Origin: Ramlibacter paludis
GTDB taxonomy: Bacteria > Pseudomonadota > Gammaproteobacteria > Burkholderiales > Burkholderiaceae_C
Length of the DNA stretch: 64,000 nucleotides
Direction of reading: 5' to 3'
Assembly (NCBI RefSeq): GCF_022012305.1
Contig: NZ_JAKLTM010000001.1
Location: 496,001-560,000, forward strand
Shown here: in pieces, positions 54,075-62,546 of the stretch
Numbering within the stretch: the first letter of the stretch is position 1
How the letters are laid out: every line of letters starts with the position of its first letter
Program-made: the position numbers and the translations under genes
Notes under the pieces: generated by a model
What the model saw: the letters and a program-made list of their open reading frames with translations, nothing else
Databases searched by the model: none
What the model was told of the DNA's origin: nothing

Positions 54075-55277
54075 ATGACGATTTCCCGCCGCCGCATCCT
54101 TTCCGCCACCGGCGCTGCCGCCGGTGCGCTGCTTGCCGGCCCCGTGCTGGCCCAGCCGGGCGCGCCCGTGCGCATCGGCAGCACGCTTGCCCTCACCGGC
54201 CCGCTGTCGGCCACCGCGCTCACCCACAAGCTGGTGGGCGAGATCTACGTGGAGCAGTTGAACAAGCGCGGGGGCCTGCTGGGACGCAAGGTGGAGTGGA
54301 TCGTCAAGGACGACCAGTCCAAGCCCGAACTTGCGCGCACGCTGTACGAGCAGCTGATCACCTCCGACAAGGTCGACCTGCTGATGGGACCGTACGCCAC
54401 CGGCGCCATCCTGTCGGCGATGGGCGTGGCCCAGCGCTACAACAAGGTGCTGGTGCACCACACCTTCGGCATTCCCTCGCTGGCCAAGTACGACATGCAG
54501 TTTCCGGCCTGGTCGCTCGGCCCCGATCCGCAGAACACGGTGTCGAACTCGCTGTTCGACCTGATGGCCACGGCCAAGCAGCCGCCCAAGACCATCGCCA
54601 TCGTCACCAGCAAGTTCCCGTCGATCCACTTCATGTCGCTGGGCGGGCGCGAAGTGGCCAAGAAGCGCGGCTACAAGGAAGTGCTGTTCCTCGAATGGGA
54701 CTTCGGCAACCGCGACTTCGGCCCGATCGCCGCGCGCGTGAAGGATGCCAAGCCCGACCTGCTGTGGATCGGCGACATCGGCCTGGAAGGCAACATGCTG
54801 CTGGAGGCGATGAAGAAGATCGACTACGTGCCGCCGCTGCACTTCCACCTGTATCCCGCGCCGGGCCCGATGACCAAGTCGCCCGAAGGCGCCAACGCGC
54901 TGGCCGTGACGATCTTCGAGGAGCACACGCCGTTCACCAATTCGGGCGTGGCCGCCGACTTCGTCAGCACCTTCAACCAGCGCGCGGCGGCGGCCGGCCT
55001 GCCCGATACGCACGTCGAGGTGCAGGCCGCGGCTTCGTACTCCGCCTGGCAGATCCTCGAGGCCGGCGTGGTCGGCGCGAAAAGCCTCGACGACAAGCAG
55101 ATCGCCGCCTTCCTGCGCAAGAACAAGGTCGACACCATCCAGGGGCGGCTGCGCTTCGACGGGCCGGGCAACTACGGCGACGACCTGATGAAGATCAAGC
55201 AGGTGCAGGGCGGCGCCTGGAAGGTGATCTGGCCCGAGTCGTGGGCGGCGCCGGGCGCGCGACTGCAGGTCCGCTGA
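54075..55277 (+). CDS. Branched-chain-type ABC transporter substrate-binding protein (LivK family)
   Basis: A 400-residue periplasmic binding protein. A Tat-type signal (ISRRRILSATGAAAGALLAG) ends near residue 27. Two-lobed fold: VRIGSTLALTGPLSATALTH, LIMGPYATGAILS-like residues (LLMGPYATGAILSAMGVAQR) and VTSKFPSIHFMSLGGREVAK. Many relatives bind aromatic acids or amides rather than leucine. GGAGA precedes the ATG at 54075 and the upstream gap is 35 bp, the largest in the operon. It feeds the permeases encoded immediately downstream. Confidence 0.92.
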   Translation: MTISRRRILSATGAAAGALLAGPVLAQPGAPVRIGSTLALTGPLSATALTHKLVGEIYVEQLNKRGGLLGRKVEWIVKDDQSKPELARTLYEQLITSDKVDLLMGPYATGAILSAMGVAQRYNKVLVHHTFGIPSLAKYDMQFPAWSLGPDPQNTVSNSLFDLMATAKQPPKTIAIVTSKFPSIHFMSLGGREVAKKRGYKEVLFLEWDFGNRDFGPIAARVKDAKPDLLWIGDIGLEGNMLLEAMKKIDYVPPLHFHLYPAPGPMTKSPEGANALAVTIFEEHTPFTNSGVAADFVSTFNQRAAAAGLPDTHVEVQAAASYSAWQILEAGVVGAKSLDDKQIAAFLRKNKVDTIQGRLRFDGPGNYGDDLMKIKQVQGGAWKVIWPESWAAPGARLQVR

Positions 55278-55281
55278 GCCG

Positions 55282-56145
55282 ATGTCGCTTCCCAGCTTCA
55301 ACCTGCTGGCGCAGTCCATCCTGTCCGGCGTCTTCATCGGCGCCCTCTACGGACTCATCGGCCTGGGGCTGGGACTCACCTGGGGCCTGCTGCGGCAGAT
55401 CAACCTGTCGCACTTCGGCCTCGTGTTCCTCGGCGGCTACCTGAGCTACCAGATGGCGCACAGCTGGCACATGGACCCGCTGCTGGCGCTGCTGCTGGTG
55501 CCGCCGCTGTTCTTCTTCATCGGGGTGGCAATGCAGTGGGTGCTGTCGCGCTTTGCCATCTCGCCCTTCAACTCTCTGCTGGTCACATTCGGCATCACGG
55601 TGGTCATCGAAAGCGGCATCCAGGGCGTGTGGACGGCCGACTATCGCAAGCTCGAGTCGCCCTACAACGCGATGAAGTTCATGGTGGGCAGCCTGTACGT
55701 GCCGGTGCCGGAACTGCTGACGCTGGTGCTGGCGCTCGCCGTGTCCTTCGGCATCTGGGCCGCGATGCGCTACACCGACCTGGGCAAGGCGATGCGAGCG
55801 ATGGCGGAGGACGGGCCGATCGCCGCGGCGTTCGGCGTGAATTCGCGTTCGCTCGCGCTGCTGCTGGCCGGCGCGTGCGCCGCGCTGGCGGGCGTGGCGG
55901 GCGTGTGCCTCGCGCTGACCTTCACGCTGGCGCCGTCGCAGATCTTCGCGTGGGTGGGCGTCGTGTTCGCGGCGGTGATGCTCGGCGGCCTCGGCAGCGC
56001 CCTCGGACCCCTGGTCGCGGGCGTGATCATCGGCGTGAGCGAGGCGGTGACCATGGCAGTGGCTTCGCCCTCCTGGGCGCCGATCGTGTCCTTCTCGCTG
56101 CTGATCGTGATGCTGTTGCTGCGGCCGGCGAAGGTCGGCGCATGA
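55282..56145 (+). CDS. livH: Branched-chain-type ABC transporter permease LivH
   Basis: A 287-residue inner-membrane permease with about eight helices. Family motifs: SGVFIGALYGLIGLGLGLTW, MRYTDLGKAMRAMAEDGPIA and AAFGVNSRSLALLLAGACAA, the cytoplasmic coupling loop. It begins 4 bp after the binding-protein gene and overlaps livM-G by 4 nt (ATGA). With the LivM-LivG fusion and LivF it makes the ABC importer. Confidence 0.93.
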   Translation: MSLPSFNLLAQSILSGVFIGALYGLIGLGLGLTWGLLRQINLSHFGLVFLGGYLSYQMAHSWHMDPLLALLLVPPLFFFIGVAMQWVLSRFAISPFNSLLVTFGITVVIESGIQGVWTADYRKLESPYNAMKFMVGSLYVPVPELLTLVLALAVSFGIWAAMRYTDLGKAMRAMAEDGPIAAAFGVNSRSLALLLAGACAALAGVAGVCLALTFTLAPSQIFAWVGVVFAAVMLGGLGSALGPLVAGVIIGVSEAVTMAVASPSWAPIVSFSLLIVMLLLRPAKVGA

Positions 56146-57881
56146 ACCGCAACGTCATCGGCATCCTCCTCGGCGGGGCGGCGCTGGCCTGCGTGCCCTG
56201 GCTGGGGCTGCCGTCCTTCTACGAGTCCTTCCTTTACCTGGTGTGCCACTGGGCGGTGCTCGCGCTGTCGTGGAACATCCTCTCGGGCTACTCGGGCTAC
56301 TTCTCCTTCGGCCACGGCGCATGGTTCGGCATCGGCATGTATGCGACCGCCGTGCTGGCGGGACGTTTCAACTGGCCTTTCCTGGCGACCCTGCCGGCGG
56401 CGGCCGCGGTGCCCGCGCTGCTGGGGCTGGGCTTGGGCTTCGTGGTGTTCCGCGTGAAGGCGGTGCGCGGCGAACTGTTCGCGCTGCTCACGCTGGCCGT
56501 CACCTTCGTGGTGGCGACCATCATCCTCAACACGCCCATCGACGGTGGGCCCGGGATCTACCTGAACACGGTGGCCGTGCCGGCGCTCGGTCCGACTCCT
56601 TCCGCGTCGCTGTACCTGCTGATCCTGCTGGCCGCCATCGCCACCTTGCTGGTGGCGTGGTGGGTGCGCGTGAGCAAGCTGGGCACGGGCCTGTTCGCGA
56701 TCCACGACGACGAGGACGTGGCCGAGGTGATGGGCGTGCCGACCTTCCGCTACAAGCTGCTCGCCTTTGCCCTCTCCTGCGGCCTGGCCGGCGTGGCGGG
56801 CGGCATCCACGCGCTGTTCGTCTCGTACGTGACGGCCGGCGAGACCTTCAACATCACCGTGCCGCTCACGGTCGTGCTCATGAGCGTGCTGGGCGGCACG
56901 CGCTTCTGGGGCGGGCCCGCCGTGGGCGCCGCGGCGATCACCGGCCTGCTGTATCTCTTCACCGCCGGCGACCACGCCGTGGCGGGCAAGGCCGCGGTCG
57001 GCGTGATCCTGGTGCTGGTGATCCTGTTCATGCCGAACGGCATCCTGGGCTTCGTGCATCGCAAGAAGCAGCCGGCGAACGTCATCCCGGCCCCGAGCCG
57101 GGATCCATCTCCGGCATCCGCCGCCCCCGCCGCACCCGCCGTCGTCACCGGCAAGCCCTTGCTCGAAGTGCGCGGCCTGTCCAAATCCTTCAAGGGCGTC
57201 CAGGCGCTCGACAAGGTCAGCCTCCAGGTGCGCCAGGGCGAGATCCTCGGCCTGCTCGGTCCCAACGGCTCCGGCAAGTCCACCTTCATCAACGTCGTCA
57301 GCGGCCACTATCCGTTGTCCGGCGGCGAGATCGTCTTCGACGGCCGCGTGCTCACCGGCCAACCCGCGCACCGCATGGCGCAGGCCGGCATCGCCCGCAC
57401 CTACCAGATCCCGCGGCCCTTCAAGCACATGACGGTGCTGGAGAACGTGGCCATGGTGGCGATGTTCGGCTGCGCCGCGCTCGACCGGCAGCAGGCGCAG
57501 CGCGAAGCCTGGAAGTGGCTGGAGTTCACCGGCCTGCAGGCCCGCGCGCATGCGCTGCCCGACGACCTGAACCTGCACCAGCGCAAGTTCCTCGAGCTGG
57601 CGCGCGCGCTGGCCGCGCGGCCGCGCCTGGTGCTGCTGGACGAAGTGCTCTCGGGCCTGACGCCGGGCGAGATCAACGAAGCCATAGCCCTGATCCGCCG
57701 CATCCGCGACCAGGGTTCCACCATCGTGTTCGTCGAGCACGTGATGCGCGCCGTGATGGCGCTCACCGACCGCATCGTGGTGCTGAACCACGGCAAGCTG
57801 ATCGCCCAGGGCGAGGCCACCGCGGTGATGCAGGACAGCGAAGTGATGAGCGCCTACCTGGGACGACCCGCCCATGCTTGA
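56142..57881 (+). CDS. Fused LivM permease and LivG ATPase
   Basis: A 579-residue single chain. Residues 1-310 are a LivM permease (HWAVLALSWNILSGYSGYFS, AGGIHALFVSYVTAGETFNI). A linker around residues 312-334 (VIPAPSRDPSPASAAP) is followed by a LivG ATPase: Walker A GLLGPNGSGKSTF, the degenerate signature DDLNLHQRKFLELARAL usual in LivG, and Walker B LVLLDEVLSGL. Separate genes are the usual form; fusions exist in Burkholderiales. Part of the linker is encoded by a hairpin repeat (57081-57106). The 3' end overlaps livF by 8 nt. Confidence 0.92.
   Translation: MNRNVIGILLGGAALACVPWLGLPSFYESFLYLVCHWAVLALSWNILSGYSGYFSFGHGAWFGIGMYATAVLAGRFNWPFLATLPAAAAVPALLGLGLGFVVFRVKAVRGELFALLTLAVTFVVATIILNTPIDGGPGIYLNTVAVPALGPTPSASLYLLILLAAIATLLVAWWVRVSKLGTGLFAIHDDEDVAEVMGVPTFRYKLLAFALSCGLAGVAGGIHALFVSYVTAGETFNITVPLTVVLMSVLGGTRFWGGPAVGAAAITGLLYLFTAGDHAVAGKAAVGVILVLVILFMPNGILGFVHRKKQPANVIPAPSRDPSPASAAPAAPAVVTGKPLLEVRGLSKSFKGVQALDKVSLQVRQGEILGLLGPNGSGKSTFINVVSGHYPLSGGEIVFDGRVLTGQPAHRMAQAGIARTYQIPRPFKHMTVLENVAMVAMFGCAALDRQQAQREAWKWLEFTGLQARAHALPDDLNLHQRKFLELARALAARPRLVLLDEVLSGLTPGEINEAIALIRRIRDQGSTIVFVEHVMRAVMALTDRIVVLNHGKLIAQGEATAVMQDSEVMSAYLGRPAHA
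57081..57106 (+). repeat. Hairpin repeat inside the LivM-LivG linker
   Basis: The sequence from GTCATCCC to GGGATCC has an 8-bp stem (ATCCCGGC / GCCGGGAT, 57084-57091 and 57097-57104) with a 5-nt loop. It is the same class as 4381-4406 and 26976-27035. In frame it encodes VIPAPSRDP of the linker between permease and ATPase. Confidence 0.7.
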
Positions 57882-58578
57882 AGTCGACGACCTGAAGGTG
57901 AACTACGGCGCCGCGCCGGCCTTGTGGGGCGTGTCGCTGCGCGTGGAACCGGGTGAACTGGTCTGCGTGGTGGGGCCCAACGGCGCCGGCAAGAGCACGC
58001 TGATCAACGTGATCGCCGGCCTGCACAGGGCGCGCGCGGGGCAGCTGCGCTTCAACGGGCAGGACATCACGCAGCTGGCCAGCCACCGTTTCTGCACGCA
58101 CGGCATCGCCATCGTGCCCGAGGGCCGGCGCCTCTTCACCGGCATGAGCGTGCGCGACAACCTGGAGCTGGGAAGCTACTTGCCTGGTCCCCGGGCGCAG
58201 CGCGCGGAGTCGCTCGCGCGCGTGCTCGCGCTGTTCCCGGCCCTGGAGCAGAAGCTGGCGCAGCCGGCGGGATCGCTTTCCGGCGGCCAGCAGCAGATGG
58301 TGGCGATCGGCCGCGCGATGATGAGCCGGCCGCAGTTGCTGCTGCTGGACGAGCCTTCGCTGGGCCTGGCGCCGCTGATCGTGCAGTCGATGTTCCAGGC
58401 CATCCGCCAGATCAATGCGGAAGGCACCTCGGTGCTGCTGGTGGAACAGAACGTGGCGATGGCGATGGAGCTTGCGCAACGCGCCTATGTCATGGAGGAA
58501 GGCCGCATCGTCGCCGAAGGTCCCGCCGGCGAACTCATGGAACGGCCGGAGATCCAGAAGGCCTACCTGGGCGTGTAA
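57874..58578 (+). CDS. livF: Branched-chain-type ABC transporter ATPase LivF
   Basis: A 234-residue ABC ATPase of the LivF type. Walker A VVGPNGAGKSTLINVI, signature SLSGGQQQMVAIGRAM, Walker B LLLLDEPSLGLAP and switch LVEQNVAMAME. It completes the ABC importer as second ATPase beside LivG. Its start overlaps the LivM-LivG stop by 8 nt. The stop overlaps the monooxygenase gene by 16 bp in convergent orientation, so no terminator separates them. Confidence 0.94.
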   Translation: MLEVDDLKVNYGAAPALWGVSLRVEPGELVCVVGPNGAGKSTLINVIAGLHRARAGQLRFNGQDITQLASHRFCTHGIAIVPEGRRLFTGMSVRDNLELGSYLPGPRAQRAESLARVLALFPALEQKLAQPAGSLSGGQQQMVAIGRAMMSRPQLLLLDEPSLGLAPLIVQSMFQAIRQINAEGTSVLLVEQNVAMAMELAQRAYVMEEGRIVAEGPAGELMERPEIQKAYLGV

Positions 58579-60182
58579 GTCGCTGCATCGGCGCCGCGCC
58601 AGGCCACGACCTGGTCGGGGCGGATCAGCACCAGCGGCGCTTCGTACAACGCGCGCAGGGCGGGGTCCTCGTGGCGCACGACGGCGAGGTCCAGGCCGAG
58701 TCGCGTGAACGGTGCCACGTCGGGCGCATCGCCGCCCAGTACCAGCAGCGTCCACTCCGGCCCGAAGGTGTCGTACAGCGAGCGGCCGTCGGCCAGCCAT
58801 GCGTGGGGAGGGCGGCCGCCGGGACAGGCCGTGGGCACGTAGACGTTCGCTTCGTCCGGCGGCGGCGTGGTGCCGTCCGGCACGATGGCCGGCGAGCCGT
58901 CGTAGCGCCCGCCGAAGGTGACGCCGGGAATGTTGAACTCCATGCGGACATGCGCGGACAGATGGCGCGCCGCCTCCGCGCGCGCGGCCTCGCCCGCGGG
59001 ACCCTCGGCTTCGAGTTCCGGCCTGGCGCTGAACAGGCCCACCGAGTCCGCGAAGCGGCGCGCATACGCCGTGTTGCGCAGCGCCAGCGGACGCCGCTCG
59101 ATCTCGTAGCTTTCCAGCAGGCTGGGCGCGCTCACGCCGCGCAGCACCTGCGCCAGCTTCCAGCCCAGGTTCACCGCATCCTCGACCGCCGTGTTGTAGC
59201 CCAGGCCGCCCGTGGGCGTGAACAGGTGGGCGGCATCGCCGCCGATGAACACCCGGCCCTTCCCGAAAGCCTGGGCGACCAGCGAGTGCCCGGCGGTCCA
59301 GGTGCCCAGCGACAGGATCTCGATGGGAAGATCGCGCCCCACCGCCTCGGCAAACACGCGCCGTGCATCGTCGGGCGTCCAGCGGTCCGCGTCCTCGCCG
59401 GGATGCACCGCGGCGTGGAAGGCAAACTCGCTGCGTCCATCCACTGACGCCATGAAGGCGCGCCGCTCGGCATTGACGCTCACGTACATCCACGCGCGTG
59501 CATGGGGAAACACGTCGTAGAACCCGGGGGCCCGGATGTACGCGGCGAACATCTGGCCGCCCATGAAATCGCGCTTGATGCCGGAGTGGCCGGCCCACGC
59601 GATGCCCAGCGCGTTGCGCACCATGCTGCGCGCGCCGTCCGCGCCCACCAGGTACTTGGCGCGCACCGGCACCGGCGCGCCGGCCCCCACCGGCTGCACG
59701 AGGGCTTCGACGTGCGTCGCGCGGTCCTCGAACGACAGCAGTTGCCAGCCATAGCGGATGTCGTTGGCGGGCAGGGCCTGCGCGTGCCGGCGCAGCACCG
59801 CCTCGACGAACTTCTGCGAGACGCGGTGCGGCAGCTCCGCCGCGCTCCACGAGCCCGCCAGGGTCTTCACGTTGCGCACGGCTTCGGCCGCAGTGGGAAG
59901 GGTCAGGCGGGCCAGCTCCCACGCGGTGAAGCGCGTGAAGTAGGCGATGTCGGTCGGGTGATCGGGGGGCAGCCCGAGCGCGCGCACCTCGTCCGCGAAT
60001 CCGAGCCGGCGGAAGTGCTCCATGGTCCGCGCCTGCGTGGCGTTGGCCTGCGGATTGAAGGCGGTCGAAGGCTTCGCGTCGACGACCAGCGTGCGCACGC
60101 CGCGCCGCCCCAGCTCGTTGGCGAGCATGAGGCCGAAAGGCCCGCCGCCTGCGACCAGCACCTCGGTGTCCAGCACTTGCAT
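58563..60182 (-). CDS. FAD-dependent aromatic-ring monooxygenase (phenol hydroxylase/TfdB type)
   Basis: A 539-residue class A flavoprotein hydroxylase. FAD motif EVLVAGGGPFGLMLANELGR (GxGxxG), the DG motif YLVGADGARSMVRNALG and the second FAD motif RVFIGGDAAHLFTPTGGLGY. It inserts one oxygen into a phenolic ring using NADPH. The C-terminal thioredoxin-like part fits PheA/TfdB/MhpA relatives. The substrate is not clear. It converges with the ring-cleavage operon at 50227-58578 and could make its hydroxyquinol- or catechol-type substrate, but a link by regulation is not seen. Confidence 0.9.
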   Translation of the reverse strand: MQVLDTEVLVAGGGPFGLMLANELGRRGVRTLVVDAKPSTAFNPQANATQARTMEHFRRLGFADEVRALGLPPDHPTDIAYFTRFTAWELARLTLPTAAEAVRNVKTLAGSWSAAELPHRVSQKFVEAVLRRHAQALPANDIRYGWQLLSFEDRATHVEALVQPVGAGAPVPVRAKYLVGADGARSMVRNALGIAWAGHSGIKRDFMGGQMFAAYIRAPGFYDVFPHARAWMYVSVNAERRAFMASVDGRSEFAFHAAVHPGEDADRWTPDDARRVFAEAVGRDLPIEILSLGTWTAGHSLVAQAFGKGRVFIGGDAAHLFTPTGGLGYNTAVEDAVNLGWKLAQVLRGVSAPSLLESYEIERRPLALRNTAYARRFADSVGLFSARPELEAEGPAGEAARAEAARHLSAHVRMEFNIPGVTFGGRYDGSPAIVPDGTTPPPDEANVYVPTACPGGRPPHAWLADGRSLYDTFGPEWTLLVLGGDAPDVAPFTRLGLDLAVVRHEDPALRALYEAPLVLIRPDQVVAWRGADAATYTPR

Positions 60183-60206
60183 GCCGCCGAGGTTACCAAG
60201 CCCGGG

Positions 60207-61226
60207 TCAGGTCGCGCCTTGTCCCATCAGGCGCAGGCGCCGCTGCGCCAGCGGCGCGAAGCGCCCCGCGGGAAAGGTCTTCAGGAATTCGAGGAAGTCC
60301 GCGGCGTCCTCCGACTCCTTGATGTCCTTCCAGTACTCGAGCTCGAGCTCCAGCGCGATCGTGCTTTCGACGCGCGCTTGCGGCTCCGCTGCCGGCACCT
60401 TCACCGGCGACAGCGCGGCCAGCGCGTGGCCGAATTCGGCGGCCGAAGCGAAGCGGGCCGCCTTGTCCTTGGCGAGCGCGCGGGCGAGGATCGCGTCCAG
60501 CGCCCCCGGCAAGGCCGGATCCAGCTGCGAAGGCGCGGGCGGCTGCAGCGTCACGATGCGCTGGATGGTCGCGAAGGGGTTGTCGCCCTCGAACGGGCAG
60601 GCGCCGGTGAGCAGCTCGTACAGGACGACGCCGGCGCTGAACAGGTCGGAGCGGAACTCCAGCGGCTGTCCTTGCACCTGCTCGGGCGACATGTAGCGCG
60701 TGCCCACGGCCAGCACCCCCAGCTTGGCGCCGGTGGTTGCTTCGGATTGCTGGATGCAGGCCATGCCCAGGCCGGCCAACTTGATGCGGCCGTCGGCCAG
60801 CAGCAGGTGCGCTGGCCGCACGCTGCGATGCACGATGCCGCAGGCGTGGGCATGCCCCAGCGCATCGAGCAGGTCCTTGACCAGGGCGACGGCCGCCGGC
60901 CAGGCCATGCGTTCGCCGCGCTCCAGGCGCGCCTTGAGCGTTTCGCCGTCGACGTGCTGCACGACCAGGTAGGCCAGGTCGTCGGTGCGGCCGAAATCGG
61001 CGATGCCGACGATGCCCGGGTGCGACACGCGCGAGGTGGCGGCGGCTTCGTCCTGGAAGCGCTCCGTGAATTCGTGGGCCGCTTGCGGCGACAGGTCGTG
61101 CAGGTCCACGCAGTGCAGGACCACCTTGCGCTGCAGCACGGCGTCGCGGCCCTCGTAGACGGGGCCCCATGGTGCGTTCTCCAGCGCGCGGACGATCTCG
61201 TAGCGTCCCAGGCTCTTGCGGTCCAT
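60207..61226 (-). CDS. Ser/Thr protein kinase-like pseudokinase
   Basis: A 339-residue Hanks-type kinase fold without catalytic residues. It starts LGRYEIVRALENAPWGPVYE, in which the glycine-rich loop is largely lost. The VAIK lysine is replaced by H38 (RKVVLHCVDL), the HRD aspartate by S135 (IVHRSVRPAHLLL) and the DFG motif reads GLG (152-154, KLAGLGMA). The alpha-C Glu (E60) and the APE-type YMSPEQ remain, so the fold is probably intact. After about residue 275 a short repeat-like tail (EYWKDIKESEDAADFLEFLK) resembles a motif found after kinase and caspase domains. ATG 61226 has GGAGG upstream; ATG 61253 does not. Confidence 0.85.
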   Translation of the reverse strand: MDRKSLGRYEIVRALENAPWGPVYEGRDAVLQRKVVLHCVDLHDLSPQAAHEFTERFQDEAAATSRVSHPGIVGIADFGRTDDLAYLVVQHVDGETLKARLERGERMAWPAAVALVKDLLDALGHAHACGIVHRSVRPAHLLLADGRIKLAGLGMACIQQSEATTGAKLGVLAVGTRYMSPEQVQGQPLEFRSDLFSAGVVLYELLTGACPFEGDNPFATIQRIVTLQPPAPSQLDPALPGALDAILARALAKDKAARFASAAEFGHALAALSPVKVPAAEPQARVESTIALELELEYWKDIKESEDAADFLEFLKTFPAGRFAPLAQRRLRLMGQGAT

Positions 61227-61358
61227 AGCCCCCTCCGACTCGTTTGCGGCCATTCTGGGGCGGGGTGCCGCCCGGCGGCGCCGGGCTCCTCCAGGCGGCA
61301 GCTGGGTTCCGACAGGCGTAGCGGCGCGCGTCGCGTCGCGGATGCGGAAGCAGCGGTT
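61227..61358. other. Intergenic gap between the pseudokinase gene and lplT
   Basis: A 132-bp GC-rich gap on the leading side of the pseudokinase gene (both flanking genes are on the minus strand). I see no gene, hairpin with T tract, or clear promoter; it must hold the pseudokinase promoter if that gene has its own. Confidence 0.5.
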
Positions 61359-62546
61359 TCAGGCGCTGCGCAAGCGCGCCGTCCCCGCCATCGCCACGAT
61401 CACCAGCGCGCCGAGCATCACCACCATGGGCAATACGGCCGCGTGCAGCCAGACCGCGGCTCCGTACACTGCCAGGCCCACGAGCGACGCCAGGTTCTCG
61501 CTGCCGTTCTGCACCGCGACCGCCAGCCCGCCGTGCGCCAGCGCCAGCCCGCGCCGCTGCAGCTGCGTGTTGGCGGGCACGACCAGCAAGCCCGAGAGCG
61601 TGCCGATCGCGAACAGCAGCGCCGCGGCCATGGGGACGCTGCGCACGAGGGCCATCGCGGCCAGCAAGCCGCCCAGCGCGAGTCCCAGCGGCAGCAGCGC
61701 CGCCATGCGCTCGTCGCGCACCCAGCGACCCGCTGCCGCGGCGCCCGCGATCATTCCGCAAGCCACCGCCGCCTGCAGCAAGCCCGCGCCCGACAGGGCG
61801 AGACCCAGCCGCTCGATCGCCCAGCGCAGGACGAGGAACTGCAGGACTGCGGCGGCGGCCCAGAACGTGCAGGTCACGGCGAGCGCATCGCGCGCCTGCG
61901 GGTCACGCCACAGCAGCCGCGCGCAGCGCAGGAACTCGCGCAGCAACAGGGCCGGCTGGCGTAATGCCCGCGGTTGGCTGGCACCCTGGCCATGCACGGG
62001 CAGCGTGCACAGCGCCGCCAGCAGGTAGGCGCAGGCGAGTGTCCACGCCGCCGCGGACGCAGTGCTGCCGGCCATCGGCAGCACGGCCACCCCCTCCAGC
62101 ATCAGGCTGCCCCACAGCGTTCCGAGCAGCAGGGCCAGCACGGTCGCCACTTCCATCCACGCGTTCGCGGCCAACAGGGCGCCGGGTTGGGCCACCTCGG
62201 CCAGGATGCCGTAGCGCGCGGGCGCATGGGCTGCCGCGCCGAGGCCGACCAGGCCGTAGGCGAACAAGGGATTCACCTGCGTGAGCAGCAGCGCGCCGCC
62301 GCCCACCTTGAGCAGGTTGATACCAAGCAACAGGCGCTTCTTCGGCCAGGCATCGGCGGCCGCGCCGCCGAAGGCGGAGAGCAGCACGTAGGCGCCGTAG
62401 AAGACGAGGCGCAGCGCGGGCGCGTTCCAGGCCGGCGCATGCCGTTCCACCAGCAAGGCGATCGCCACCAGCAGCAAGGCGTTGTCGGCCAGCGCGCCCA
62501 GGAACTGGCCGGCCAGCACCCAGCCCAGGTCGCGCCGGTCGTTCAC
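61359..62546 (-). CDS. lplT: Lysophospholipid transporter LplT-like MFS protein
   Basis: A 395-residue inner-membrane flippase of the LplT family with about twelve helices: GWVLAGQFLGALADNALLLV, FYGAYVLLSAFGGAAADAWP, LGAAAHAPARYGILAEVAQP and LAVAVQNGSENLASLVGLAV are characteristic. LplT moves lysophospholipids inward for re-acylation; no acyltransferase aas gene is adjacent. The start is GTG 62546, overlapping olsB by 4 nt, so the genes are translated together. A role with ornithine-lipid synthesis, suggested by olsB next to it, is plausible. Confidence 0.88.
   Translation of the reverse strand: MNDRRDLGWVLAGQFLGALADNALLLVAIALLVERHAPAWNAPALRLVFYGAYVLLSAFGGAAADAWPKKRLLLGINLLKVGGGALLLTQVNPLFAYGLVGLGAAAHAPARYGILAEVAQPGALLAANAWMEVATVLALLLGTLWGSLMLEGVAVLPMAGSTASAAAWTLACAYLLAALCTLPVHGQGASQPRALRQPALLLREFLRCARLLWRDPQARDALAVTCTFWAAAAVLQFLVLRWAIERLGLALSGAGLLQAAVACGMIAGAAAAGRWVRDERMAALLPLGLALGGLLAAMALVRSVPMAAALLFAIGTLSGLLVVPANTQLQRRGLALAHGGLAVAVQNGSENLASLVGLAVYGAAVWLHAAVLPMVVMLGALVIVAMAGTARLRSA

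Noticed and set aside
60207-61226. An active Ser/Thr kinase
   Set aside because: The Lys, HRD Asp and DFG Asp are all replaced, so normal phosphotransfer is not expected.
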